Positions 11,208-22,826 of a stretch of 64,000 nt of DNA are shown piece by piece. A program made the translations under genes and the position numbers. A model generated the notes under the pieces. That model made no database searches. It saw only the letters and a list, made by a program, of their open reading frames with translations, and was not told the origin of the DNA. How positions within the stretch are numbered: the stretch's first letter is position 1; every line of letters begins with the position of its first letter. Location: positions 37,471,923 through 37,535,922 of the forward strand of contig CM055106.1 in assembly GCA_029204225.1 (NCBI GenBank), read 5' to 3'. The DNA is from Diphasiastrum complanatum. Lineage: Eukaryota > Streptophyta > Lycopodiopsida > Lycopodiales > Lycopodiaceae.

Positions 11208-12700
11208 CTAAAACATCCCAAAACCCTCTCATAGAGAGCCATCACTACCAGGATAAGCCAAAGTCTTTGAATAAGCAGGGAGTAAGGTAAAGAATCAAAG
11301 GCTTTCCTGAAGTCCACAAAACAACAATAAACTTCTCTTTCCTGTACTTAGCTTCCTCAATCAAAGCTTGAAGTGTGAAGATGTGGTCAGTGGTAAGTAG
11401 TGAGATTGGAAACTTGTACGTACCAATGCATGTAATCTCCTGGATTTTGCCTCTGAGCTCATTGCAGACTAAAGTATGGTGGCATAGAGCTTCGTGAGAA
11501 CATGCTCAATCATGATAGTGCGGTAGTTACCAAGAAACGTGGGGTCACTATTTCTATGTATAGGGTGGATGATGTTCGTGCACCAAGATGATGGGAAGCC
11601 CGAGACATTTGTGGAATAGAGGAGAGTGGCTAGTGTGGGAGCAAGGAGGTCAGCAGCATGGACTAGGAGTTCAAATTTGAGGTCTTTGATGTCTTTTGCC
11701 TTATGGAATTTCATTCTCTCGATGGCCGCAAGTACCATGTCAGGGGTGAAGAAGGTGAACTTAGAAGGGCATGGAGAGATAGAGATGGGTGCATCAGTGG
11801 GTATGGTATATAGACTGGTAGCATAGTCGGCCCATATGAGGAGGTCATTCAGGAGAGGTGGTGGAGCACGAGGGATGAACTCACGCCAAAAAGCGCCCAA
11901 AGAGCTGAAGAGAAGGTCAACAAGCCATTTTCCTTCAGAGTCATCATAAGCACGCTTTTTAAGGCAGAGTATGCAATGGTAAGAGCGTCGGGTAGAGCCG
12001 AGAATGTGGGGAGCATGAGTACGTGCATGGGGGACAAGGTGATGAAGAGAACGACATTCGACATCATACCACGGGGAACGGAGTGGTGAGGAATGTGTGC
12101 ATCTGCCTTTACGGGGCTTAGATGGAAAGGCTAGAGAAGCAACAATATGAAGAGAGGTGGTAAGGAAGGCAACTTGTGTCTCGACTATACTGTCATGGGG
12201 AAAGGAGTGGAGTAAGGAGGCCAAAGACTCTTGGTAGACTTGCGTATATAGAGAGCTGAATGTATATCTAGGTGCCCGAGTAAGCACGGGATGGGAGGAT
12301 GACTGGGGAGGTGGGAGGTGGCCAATAGTGAAGGAGAGAAAAGAATGATCAGAGAGGATCGTGGGAGAGATACGAAAATCAAATGAGAGGTATGGAGGAT
12401 GGTGACCCCATGAGATAATCAACGACACTATGTCCGCCACTGTGAGGATGACAAGTATACTTGCTTGAATCTAGCCAACAAGTAAGGCCATTATAGATGG
12501 CTAACTCATGGGCCTCTCCAAACTGCAATAAATGCTCACCATAGGGGGTAATAGGTCCCAAGTTGTCCTCTGAAATTCTGGTAATGCCCATCACATCACT
12601 GTCAAGGGCATGAACGCGGAGCTGGTCAGTGGTATCATAGAACTCTGATTGTCATGAGTAAGTTCAAGCATTAAAATCCCTAGTGAGAACAATAGCATAG
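11208..12700 (-). mobile_element. LINE (non-LTR retrotransposon) remnant
   Basis: Minus-strand reading shows, 5' to 3', a decayed endonuclease domain (IVLTRDFNA, a form of the usual TGDFNA; GEAHELAIYNGL; GGHSVVDYLM; LSDHSFLSFTIG) and then an RT start (AIERMKFHKAKDIKDLKFEL, LAPTLATLLYSTNVSGFPSSW, FLGNYRTIMI). It continues near 11220-11400 with TTDHIFTLQALIEEA and a frameshifted motif A. The longest open part is 11469-12440. At least two frame changes and stops are present. The 3' half of the RT and the poly-A end are missing, because the element abuts the copia fragment at ~11208. The (GA)n array lies near the other end. Clade within LINEs not determined. Confidence 0.75.
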
Positions 12701-12872
12701 ATGATAGGAGTGGGGAGAAGAGGAGCAGATCCAAAAAGAGGAGCAGCAGACACAGATGAGGGAGCAGCAGACAAGGAGGAGGGTGTTCCCACATGGGCAG
12801 ACAATGTTGCCTGTGTGGCAGGCAAGCTGCCACATCAGCAGCGAGAGTGGGGGAGCAAGGATGGGGCCAAGG

Positions 12873-12876
<4 letters not shown>

Positions 12877-12948
<72 letters not shown>
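12877..12948. repeat. (GA)36 microsatellite
   Basis: 72 bp of uninterrupted ga dinucleotides. Arg-Glu and Ser-Leu repeat frames through it are artefacts of the dinucleotide. Confidence 0.97.
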
Positions 12949-12951
<3 letters not shown>

Positions 12952-14216
12952 GGGGCCTATGTAGTTACTAGTTGCTAGTATGATATATCTACTACCATCA
13001 TCTATGTTTAAACAATTGCATAAGCTTTTGCTCACAGCTCAAATTGCTCAATGCTCCGAGAGGTGAGAAGACTGCTAGTCTTGACTCTCAAATTTCAATG
13101 CACAAACATGTAGACATATCATTGCACATGTCATATACACAATAGTTACTACTAGTAGTATATAGATCGCTGTAGCCTGTAATTAGCATTCAAGACCTGT
13201 TTTTATAAGAATAGATGGCTTAGCAATGATTCAAAAAAATAGAAATGACGACGACAACACTGATTCAAACCATTTTCCGAATAATTGGCTCGATTCAAAC
13301 CGGGGCCGATTCAAATCTGCTGGAAACAATCAGAGCATGAAACAATCATTAGTTTACTCCATGTGAAGGTTGCTGTCATAATGTGACCGAGCCAACTCTC
13401 TTTGGAATGGAGTTAATATGTAAGTTATGGCAGTCTGTTATAGCAGGTAAACCTAGCTGGGTGAAGATCAAGAAAACTCAAACACTTCATGGTGCACTCA
13501 AGCTATCTGACTTCGTTGTTCCTGGAATTCCAGGTTTTTTTTTCTGCCCTAGTATCTGCTGCTGTTTGGAAAGAATGTGTACTTGTTCACCAGTTTTGGT
13601 TTCTCTCTCATATCTTGATTGTGTTTATCTGAACAACTGGTATTTGAGGTTCAAAACTCACATGATAAGCCTATCGAATTTGCTGCTCGTCCTGCAGTTT
13701 TTTATGTGCTTGCCAAGGCTTCCCATTTTCGAGACTCTTTCATTTCTGGTAAATGGTGTCCTCCGGCCTGACTCCCAGTAGTGGCAGCAGGATCAACAAG
13801 AACTTTCATGGAATGGGTAAGACAACATATATCCTTCTATCCTGCTGTATGAGGAAACTGAGAGTGAGCATGCTGTCCTTTTCTGTCATTGTGCAATTCT
13901 GCTCATTCATTTTTTTGAATGTAGGGGTTGACATTAGTTCAGTGGGTTTTTGAACATATAGGCTTCTGCCCGCCTTTCAGTAAACCATTAAAACCATAGA
14001 TATCATAGGTGTCTTTGCTCAGTCACGGATCTTTACACAGAGGTTATGTCTAACCTTGAAACTAGACGGAGCGATGTTTATCAGCCTCATCTATAGTGAG
14101 CTTTTAATTCTTATAGTTTGCTGAGGTGCTTTAAGGTAATTTGTTGGCTTGGAAAAGAGTTTAGAGAATGGAGAACTAGGATAGACTTTTTACGGGGGGT
14201 TGTTTTACACTGAGGT
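12949..14216 (+). other. Unassigned region with possible exon-like scraps
   Basis: Reading-frame scraps look gene-like but are unidentified: LWQSVIAGKPSWVKIKKTQT near 13420-13480, EFAARPAVFYVLAKASHF near 13676-13729, and two related-looking phrases, WVRQHISFYPAV and WVFEHIGFCPPF (~13817 and ~13940). Stops separate them. They could be exons of a dead gene or of an unknown element. I assign no function. Confidence 0.25.
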
Positions 14217-14231
14217 CATTGATACATATGC

Positions 14232-14317
14232 ACCCAACGGGGTTGGCTCAACTGGTTAGCTTGGCATCCAAAGTTTCTTTGGTCCCAGGTTTGAGCCTCC
14301 CCTTGGAAACCAAGAAG
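14232..14317 (+). mobile_element. Very short tRNA-like SINE with perfect 15-bp target duplication
   Basis: The 86-bp insert has an A-box-like tggctcaactggttag (14244-14259) and a B-box-like ggtttgagcc (14288-14297). Together they resemble the internal RNA polymerase III promoter of a tRNA-derived SINE. The 15-mer cattgatacatatgc flanks it exactly, at 14217-14231 and 14318-14332, as expected from LINE-type target-primed insertion. There is no poly-A tail and no tRNA-unrelated body, so it is shorter than typical plant SINEs. A retroposed tRNA fragment is the alternative. Confidence 0.8.
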
Positions 14318-14394
14318 CATTGATACATATGCTGAGAATAGAACATGAATATGCTTTTTAAGGTTTTTGTTTCATGAAAGTCAATGATAGATAG

Positions 14395-15036
14395 AATGAT
14401 GGAAAATAGATGTTTCTTTTAAAAAAAAAAAAACCCGTCAAAAGAGATTTTTTCTATTTTTTACTTCTTGATATGACAAATGGATTCAACTACTTTACTT
14501 CACTCCGGATTTGAACATATAGCTGCTAACTTAGTCATCTGAGTTTTGGTTTGAACCTATGAAATGGCAATTTGATGTTTGACTGGTTAAATTAAAGTAA
14601 TGTGGTTTAGCTCTTCCTGTTGGTTAAATTAAACTTTATTATTTTATTCAAAAGTCTACTCTTTACAGTTTACTCATTATTTACCATGGCTACCTCTCCG
14701 AGGAGATTGCTATGAAAATATGAATAGATATCTTAACTGATCTTCCGATCATGTATTTTGTCCCGTTAGTAGAAGGAAAAATGTCCCAGTTTATGCCATA
14801 ATACTTTATGGTGAGATAGATGTTTATGGAAAAAAGATGTTACTTGCTCTTTTTCCATCTTTTATTCCAAAGTTGCTGATAGGCTGGTTAACTTATGGAC
14901 TTTTGGAATAGTACTTGCCGTAGGCTGAACGATGGTTTGGAAATAAGATGTTCATATATATAAAAAACCGTCAAAGGATATTTTTCTTTTACTTTTTACT
15001 TGTTAGTGTGACAAATGGATTAACTACTTCACTGTA
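14395..15036. repeat. Spaced direct repeat pair (14395-14510 and 14925-15036)
   Basis: Both copies carry an a-rich run, then accgtcaaa-g, a T-rich ttttacttyttg/gttag tract, tgacaaatgga-t and aactactt...cact. The 400 bp between them has no recognisable gene. Confidence 0.6.
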
Positions 15037-15446
15037 GGAAAACAAGAGTCAAGGCACCAAGGTCTAGCTATCAATCAATCTCCACAAGACACAAGAGGGA
15101 AGAGGTTGGGCACCCCCCTCTAAGAGAGAGAGAGACAGAGAAAACAACAACACAAGTAATGGAGAGCAATGCTTAGCCAAAACTAAAACATGCGACACAA
15201 TAAGCCAATATGTACTCTACCTACTTACTGAATGTAGGGCACCCCCAGAAGTCAAGATAAGGCCCCTAAACCAAATTAGACCTCTAAGGACCCATGAGTC
15301 AGTACATGACTAAAATTGGGTCCATCACAAATTAAGAAAAACTTAACATGGCCTAAATAACTAAATCCCCATGGTTACACAAATCTCGACCTTTTGGGTC
15401 AAAGTAACCTATGGATTAACTTTAGCATGGTCATTTATTTCTAACA
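15033..15446 (-). mobile_element. LTR, ~414 bp (minus strand)
   Basis: On the minus strand it starts TGTTAGAAATAAATG at 15446, directly after the purine tract aaggaggg, and ends TTTTCCTACA at 15033. It contains (ga)n runs. It does not look like the LTR at 18099-18868, although both end CTACA, so it may belong to a different element from the gag-protease next to it. Confidence 0.55.
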
Positions 15447-17640
15447 CCCTCCTTAAATGACAATGCAAAAAAACTGAAATCTTCACTATGTAATAAAGCC
15501 ACCACGTGCATTGTTGATGAATCATCATCCTCTTTTTGAACCACTGGTTTGATAGTCCAACTTGCAGGATCAACTTTGACTGCACAGAACTGGGTAGACA
15601 TTTGGCGCTTTTGGTAAATGACAAACTGTACTCCCGCAATTTTGACAAGTATATCTTCAACCATTCCTCACGGACGGACTGTCGTTTGATCAGCTAGCTT
15701 AATGGCAAAAGTCGCAGGCTTGATCTTGGTAAGGCCCATTTTGCACATAGCTTTGTAGAAATCAGGTTAACACCTGAACCGCCATCTATCACAGCTGCTT
15801 CCTTAGGAAATTGTCTATGCTGTATCGGCAGAGTGATATTCTTTTGTTCACTTTTCCAAGCGGCTTCAACATGGAGTACTTCATTAGATTCTTCAAATCC
15901 AGCACAAGAAAGTGGCTCGTGATGGACTTCTGGTTCTACTTGAGCTAACTTTTGCACTAAGACTTCTTTTGCTTTTGGCACCAACTTCAGGAACTCTCCC
16001 AATAAAATATTGATCTTGCTAGATAAAATATTCATGAGCAGTTCTGTTTGTGACACTTCCAGTTCAGTCATCTTGAAGGGTTCTTCATGATGATGTAACT
16101 GATCATTCATATCTGTACGTGAATTTTTTGGTGGCTGCAATGGTGAAGAACGAACTTCGGTTGTTGCTTTAGCAGCTTTAAGCTCCTCTTCTTCTTGTAG
16201 ATGTTTAATCCATTGCCTCATATCCTGATATCTTCTTTTTTCTGCATGAAGATTGGGATAGACTCCAGACGCTGTCGTTCAATGGTATAGAATTAGTAGG
16301 TACTGGATCTACTACTAGTTCTTTCTGCTTCTATGCTCTGGTGACCACCATCAAGGGTACCCTTGATTTATTCTAAGCTTCTGGTTTTCGCTTGATTGTT
16401 ATCAAGTTTACAGGAGTTGTAGCTAGTGGTGGCTTTGGTCTTGCTGGACAGTCTTTTTAGCAATGCCCATAACCACTGTCACGACAGAATGGTACAAATT
16501 TTTCTTTATTTGGACATTCTACAACTCTGTGATTTTCTCCACATGCAAAGCATCCAAGCGGTGCTCTGGTTCAGTTTCTAGAGGTTTGTTGTTGTGCAGC
16601 AGCATAAATGGCATATTGTTCTAAAGATCCACCTTCTTGATCAATACCATAATTCCATTGCTCAACAGGTAAGGCTAAACGTTCTGGGTATCCAAGAGCA
16701 GATTTGTAGAGGTCTAGCTGCTGGATTTCTTCCATATTGTGGTTCTCGATATTCCATTTGGGCATACCGTTGCTGAATTATCCGAGGATTGAAATTGCAA
16801 AAGGCAATTTCATGATCAGACGAATTACACAAATGGCATATATTGATTTTTATTCATTTTTTCAATTGAGGACATTCATTCACTATGTGATTTCCTGTAC
16901 AAATAGAACACCAAATATTTTTCCTGGTAGAAAAAGTCTTCGCAAACTTCTCAGGTTCCTTGTTCGCTTTTCCATAAAAATCTTCCAATGCTTTGATCTT
17001 CTCATCAAATTGCGACTGCAACTTTTCCATCTGTTTTTGGTGGTTCTTCTTGAGTTTCTCGAACTCATTGAGCATCATTTCTGTAGTAGCACTAACATTC
17101 GTTGATGCAATAGTGGTGGATGTCGTAGTAGTCTACCCTGATGTATAAGGTAATATACTGATATTCGGCTCATCATTTGAATCTTCATCCTCCTCTCGAA
17201 TTGCATCGTCCATAGCATTTTGCAAGAGTGCATACTCATTATGGCGTTTCAGCTCACGTCTGATTCGTTTAGGTAAACTTGATAAAAACCACATAATCAT
17301 GGCATTTTCGTTAATCAGCTCAGGTTCGCACTCAGATCTGAGGCGTTTCACCCGTTCAATGTAATCTCGAACCATTTCTCGCTTTTCCACTTTAATGTTA
17401 TTTAAAACTAGGAAAGGGTCTTCCATAAACTTCTGTGGTTTGAATCGTGTGATAAGGGCTCTTTTAACAACCTCCCAATCTGTACGCTCGGTTTCATCTT
17501 GTCTGTTAAGGCCATAGGAAACAACTTAAGTTTATTTTGAGGAAAGATTTTGCCATAGATTTCACAGGATTCAGCATAGATATGAAGAAATCTAACTGGA
17601 TCTGTTAATCCATTGTATTTGAGTAGATCCAAACGGGGTG
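15447..17640 (-). pseudogene. Ty3/gypsy gag and protease, fragmented
   Basis: Minus-strand frames in order: 17632-17408 and 17426-17133 give the capsid part (YNGLTDPVRFLHIYAESCEI, KRLRSECEPELI, NAMDDAIREEDEDSNDEP). 17078-16854 gives a coiled-coil-like stretch and a zinc knuckle (WCSICTGNHIVNECP). Near 16560 is a second knuckle (CFACGENHRVVECP). 16221-15694 gives the protease with AVIDGGSGVNLIS, in which the aspartic protease triad reads DGG rather than DSG or DTG. 15664-15431 adds the next pol segment and then stops at the LTR. Several frameshifts separate the pieces, and RT onwards is missing. The NAMDDAIREEDE and knuckle sequences match the gag at 21984-22826, so both belong to one lineage. 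Confidence 0.8.
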
Positions 17641-18077
17641 TTCTTCTAACAATTTTTTGACGGTTTTTTTGATGTTTCTGAAAATCTGCTGGGAATTAAT
17701 CTTCGCCCTTCAAACTGAAGATTCTGTGATCAAAATCGAAGGTGTTTGCAACTCGGCGAAGGTTTTCTGAAAGAGGGCAAAAAGTATCAACTCTGATGAC
17801 GATTTTTGTGTCTTTTTGACCAAAATCTAACAGATTTGACCGATTTTTGTTGTTTTTTTATATCTCATATCCAAATGGATCTTAAGATTGGTAATTAGAA
17901 TAGGTTTTCCTGTTCCACAATCAGATTAGATTTCAAACAACAAAACCGCTCAAATCAAACAAAATCAATCCCAAACTAATCCTAAATGCAGATCTAACAC
18001 TATTCATGCAACAACAAAATGCCTAATGCAAGCTAACCATCCAACAAACATGCTGCAAACTGAAAAATTGGTGTAGC
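17641..18077 (-). other. Untranslated leader of the gypsy element
   Basis: Between the primer-binding site and the first gag frame. No separate gene is seen. Confidence 0.5.
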
Positions 18078-18098
18078 TTTCGGCAACGGGGCCAAAAT
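18078..18098 (-). promoter_or_regulatory. Primer-binding site of gypsy element
   Basis: The minus strand reads ATTTTGGCCCCGTTGCCG immediately after an LTR end CACTACA. It closely resembles the TTTGGCGCCGTTGCCG-type site of Athila/Tat-like plant gypsy elements. Confidence 0.65.
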
Positions 18099-18868
18099 TG
18101 TAGTGGATTTCTTTCCTTGCCTAACCTCAAACCAAGATTCAGTCAATCTAGCATCAAGAAACGAAGTTAGTTGTCATGCGTAGGTTCGTTCCCATGAGAG
18201 CGATATAATAATTGAGATTTCAGCATGATTGGAAGATCCACATCTAACTCTAACATCCATTAACCCTAAACATTAACACTACAACCATTAACACTACGAT
18301 CCATTAACACTACGCATCCACAACAAAGATAGCTTACTCTTTCTCTCTCTCTCTCTCTCCCTTTCTTTCTCATAAAAAGTATAATAACATACAATCCCAA
18401 TAACAATCAGATCCAACAATTAGCAAAAACCAAAGAAAGCATGAGAGATGGAGGAAAAGTGATAGAGAGCAAGGACATTCATCAATTCATTTATGAAGAA
18501 AACCAATCTGCTTTATTGAATTGAGGAAATGAACATGAGGAGCAACTTTACTTGGTCTCTTTTTATAGTAGAGAGGAGGACCCTGGCCTCTGAATCCTAT
18601 TGGTCCATTTTTGTCTGCCTAATTATTCAAATTTAAAAAAGAGTGGAAAATCCAAATTGGAGGGAAATCCAACTTTATTCACTAACTTGACATTTAGGCC
18701 CTACGACATTAAAAGTTTCGCAAAAAGGCCTAAAGTCCTTTTATTGACTTTCTAATTAATCAAATAACTATGTGATCATCGGGTTGGACTTACACACATA
18801 GGGTGCCAAATCTCTGTCACTTATTAACTAGGGTTAGGGTTGTCTTGGGATCCGCAAACCCTCCAACA
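18099..18868 (-). mobile_element. 5' LTR of the minus-strand gypsy element
   Basis: About 770 bp, TGTTGGAGGG... at 18868 to ...CACTACA at 18099 on the minus strand, followed by the primer-binding site. A TATA box (ctataaaaag on the minus strand, near 18562-18571) and downstream tcaataaag fit a promoter and polyadenylation region. The matching 3' LTR is not present at the gag-protease end. Confidence 0.65.
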
Positions 18869-19020
18869 TACACTTACTAGTCCCTCAATCAAAAAAGTGC
18901 TTGCTATATGTATACATACATACCTAGATCCCGACGTTGCAAGGCAATGCAAGGATTATACTCTTATGTGGAACCTCACCATACCACCATCCTCTATTGT
19001 GTGACTGATTGCCAATTTTT

Positions 19021-19129
<109 letters not shown>

Positions 19130-19379
19130 TCACATTATTGCTATTTTTTATGTCACACATAAAAAAAACCTAAAACATAAAAAAAGAGTACGGTTTTTGA
19201 AACCTCAAATTTAGGCCTATTGCGCTTGTATGATGTAGTCCAGCATGATATGTCCGAACATTTTAAACGTTATACATTGGATATTGTGGTTATCATGTTA
19301 CCTAAAACACATCGTGAACTTAAAGAACACGTGCCAGACTCAAAAGATGTTACGCTGGCCCAGCTAGAAAATACCCAAT

Positions 19380-21485
19380 GAATCTTGCTGAACCAGGAGA
19401 ACCAGAAAGGATTGTACAAGTTAGTTCACAACTTAATCCTGAACAATATCAAGCACTTCACATGTTACTTATTAAGTATCAAGATTGCTTTGCATGGATT
19501 ATCAATTTCTGAAGGGTATTCCGACGTCAGTTATTGAATATACCATACCAAGTAATGTCGTTTGGACTATGTAATTTACTTGGATGACTTGGGAGTCTGC
19601 AGATCACCTGGATCGATTGGAGAAAGTATTTGAAAGATGCTGCAAATATCAGATTTCTCTGAATCTAGAAAAATGTCAAATATGGGTTTTCCACAGAGTT
19701 CTGCTTGGACATATGATATCGAGACATGGTATTGCCACAGATTATTCTAAGATCAATATTATTGTGGAATTGCCACCGCCAACAATAATTCGTGGAGTTT
19801 ACGTGTTTATGGGTCATGCGAACTACTATCAAATTTTTATTATCTTCTTTGCGGATTTAGCACGACCTATATACAAACTGACTGTTGTTCCTATTTGGAC
19901 AGTAGAGGCGTTAAAAGCCTTTGAAAAATTAAAAAAAACATTAACTTCAGCACCAATACTGCATTCTCCAGATTGGACAATTGAATATCATGTTCCCACG
20001 GATGCCTCGAAGTATGCCATTGGAACAGTTTTGACGCAGCCATGTGATTATAAGAAAGATTATTCTATACGATTTGCAAGCAGACAACTTACAGATTTGG
20101 AGATGAATTATTCAACAACAGAACGTGGAGCGTTAGCCATGATTTTTTCTGTTCGGAAATTTTGTCACTATCTCATGAAAACACACTTTGCATTTTATAC
20201 GGATCACCAACCGTTACTTTACTTGGTAAACAAGACATGCAATACTGGACGTATTGCAAGATGGTTATTGTTACTGACTGAATTTGGCTTTCGAATTGTG
20301 GTTCGAAAGGGAAAGCAACATTATCTAGCCGATCACGTTTCACGAATCGAATCCGCACCAGTTAATACTGAAGTGGATGATGAATTACCAGATGCTACAT
20401 TGTTCTATGTAGAAGCAGTATCTGAGTGAGCAGCAGATATTGTTGAGTACCTGATGTTAGGACAATCGAATGACTCTTTGACAAAAGTACAAAAGAGACA
20501 GTTGATTTATAAGGCTCAACCGTATCAATTGATTGCAAGACAATTGTATCGTCGTGAATGACAATATTCTACAAAGATGTGTTTTACCGCATGAAGTACC
20601 AGATTTAATCATGTTTTCACATGATGGCATGGGCGGAGGACACTTCTCTACATATATTACTATTCACAAACTTTTGCAATCAGGTTGTTGGTGGCCTACA
20701 CTGTATAAGGACACAAAAAATTTTATTCAGACATGCGATGTTTGCCAGCGAGCACGACGGCCTACTCGACAGAATTATAAACCCTTGCATCCGGTTTTAT
20801 CGCAAGCACCATTTGAAAAATGGGGACTGGATTATGTTGGTCCTATTCATCATGCCGCGCACCAGATACATTATCGTAGCAACTAATTATATGACCAAGT
20901 GAGTTGAAGCCAAAGTTGTCAAAGTTGCTGATCCAAAATCTATGGCCAAGTTTCTCTATGATAATATTATAATCAGATTTGGATGTCCGATCGAGATTGT
21001 CAGTGATCGGGGTACACACTTTGTTAATCAAACAATAAAGTGTTTATTAAAAGATTTTTTTGTTATACATAGATTTAGTACTCCTTACTATCCCAGAGGG
21101 AATGGCCAAGCTGAATCTTTCAATAAGATTCTCTACACCATTATGATAAAGACAGTTGAAGCGAGCAGGTCTGATTGGAAACATAAACTGTATGCAGCAT
21201 TATGGGCATTCAGATTCGCTTACAAAAATAGTACAAATCAAACACCCTTTCAACTGGTCTATGGTCAAGATGTTGTCATGCCGATTGTTTTCTTAATCTC
21301 ATCTTTACGCATAGCGGCAATAGATCGATTAAATGATGACAAGTCTTTACAACTCCATCATGAAGCGTTACACAAATTATGTGAAACTCGATTGATGGCA
21401 GTTCGTGCATTAGCAGCAGAGAAAGCCCGCCGAAAGGCATGGCACGATCATCGACTACACAAAAAGGATCTAAAAGCAGGAGATC
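19380..21485 (+). pseudogene. Ty3/gypsy pol: truncated RT, RNase H, integrase
   Basis: Pol begins in the linker before RT (MNLAEPGEPERIVQVSSQLN ... YQDCFAW at 19379-19499), then jumps to MSFGLCN and YLDDL (~19550-19590). Most of the RT fingers and palm are therefore deleted. From 19584 the frame is open through the RT thumb (LEKCQIW, HMISRHGIATD) and RNase H (HVPTDASKYAIGTVL, TERGALAMIFSVRKF, FYTDHQPLLYL, ADHVSRIE). 20533-20886 carries the integrase HHCC zinc domain (HDGMGGGHFS, TCDVCQRARR) and WGLDYVGP. After a frame break and a stop (near 20900), 20942-21485 gives IEIVSDRGTHFVN, YYPRGNGQAESFN and RSDWKHKL. All three acidic residues of the DDE core are visible. The frame runs into an inverted gag at ~21485. 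Confidence 0.85.
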
Positions 21486-21965
21486 TTCGTAATTTCTTCC
21501 GCCTTGACATTGAGTTTGAGCTGCATAGGCCGCAACATAATCATTTATGGCAGGATCCATAAATGGTTCATCTGGTTTGCACCATTGCTGCTGCTCAGGT
21601 TGAGGTGGCATTTGAATCTCTAGTTCTGCTGCTGTCAAGTTTGCATGGGCCACTTGTTGATTGGCTGGCCCTGGTGGTGCAGGTAAGGCCATAAGTTGTT
21701 GTTGATTCGGTGCGCTGTACCTTGGTGTCGCGTTGGGTGCCCCTTGATGGTAAGGATTAGAAGTCTGATAAGGACTTCTCTTCTGTTGAACAATCCAGGG
21801 GTTAGACGGGCAAAATGTCGTATCGTGTGATGTTGCATTGCACAAATGGCAGAGTCTATGTGTCAGTCTCAGATTTTACTTTAGGATTGGACACTCGTTC
21901 GCTATAACGTTTTGCTGCACACTTAACACCATACATTCTTCCGTCGAGAATACTATAGCTGGTTT
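21486..21965 (-). pseudogene. Inverted Ty3/gypsy gag fragment
   Basis: The minus strand carries a decayed first knuckle (NVWC-stop-VCSK near 21930) and a second intact one, CNATSHDTTFCPSN. A Pro/Gln-rich tail follows (NQQQLMALPAPPGPANQQ). It is fused tail-first to the integrase of the plus-strand pol at ~21485 and lies head-to-head with the next gag at ~21965. That arrangement needs an inversion or illegitimate joining. Confidence 0.75.
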
Positions 21966-21983
21966 GATTCCGGTGCTGAGAAA

Positions 21984-22826
21984 ATGGCCATCAAACTTTT
22001 TTTAGTTGGGTTACCTAAGGCCATTAGGAGAGATAAACCTGCAGACTCGTACGAGCGATTGAAAGACGCGATGGATGACGCCATCCGTGAAGAAGATGAA
22101 GGGTCTAACGACGACCATGACTTTCACGACGAGAGGGAAAAGGGGCTAGTTAAGCAGAAGACTTTCCACGTGGAAGGATTGTCATCATCTAGTGAGGTTG
22201 ATATCCTTCACCACCTTGAGAGTTGGCAAAAAGCACAACAAGCTCAGATGGAGAAGCTAATCTCAGAATTCCAAAAGGTATTGAAGGATGTCGCTGAAAA
22301 AACTTTTCCAGTCCGTGAGAATGTATGGTGTCCTATTTGTTCTCCAAACCACACCGCCAATGAGTGCCCACACGTAAGAACCTATTTCCCACAGGCAGCA
22401 CGACCTATGTATCGCCCTTATAGGCCATCTGGACCTCATTAGTATGCACCAAATTACAATCCAACTCCACCCGCGCCGAGGCCAGGACAATACCAACCCA
22501 AGCCAACAGGCCCAGTTGATTATCAACCCAGACAACCATTTGTAGTCAATCAGCCTGTGCCACATGTACAATCTCACATGGTTGATACTGCCTATGTCGA
22601 TCCTGCTACCTATTATGTCAAGAATCCCAATACCAATGTTTATCAAGCAAAGACAAGTACTCTTATGAAATGGCACAGCCTGGATACGACCCCAATCAAC
22701 TTCAATATCATACACAACCTATAGCATATGCTGCGCAACCGATGCCAGTTTTACGTGGCTGTTTTGTGTGTGCGGGACGACATCCTAGCATTCGTTGCCC
22801 TGATAAATCACAATACCCACCTCTTT
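21984..22826 (+). pseudogene. Ty3/gypsy gag with two zinc knuckles
   Basis: The frame 21984-22442 holds the end of capsid (LVGLPKAIRRDKPADSYERL, DAMDDAIREEDEGSND) and knuckle 1 (WCPICSPNHTANECP). After a stop at 22441 the Pro/Tyr-rich linker continues in frame, and a frame change leads to knuckle 2 (CFVCAGRHPSIRCPDKSQ) at about 22760-22805. The protease that should follow is absent: the sequence changes at ~22826 to the unrelated reading frame described next. Confidence 0.8.

Noticed and set aside
12701-13035. Open frames with long Arg-Glu or Ser-Leu repeats
   Set aside because: They are translations of the (GA)36 microsatellite and its flanks, not proteins. The same holds for 18908-19162 and 62678-62896.
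14232-14317. Functional tRNA gene
   Set aside because: A- and B-box-like sequences are present, but I cannot fold a full cloverleaf. The perfect flanking duplications mark it as a retroposed copy.
15033-18868. Single intact gypsy element with matching LTRs
   Set aside because: The sequences at 15033-15446 and 18099-18868 differ in length and content despite both ending CTACA, so they are not an LTR pair.
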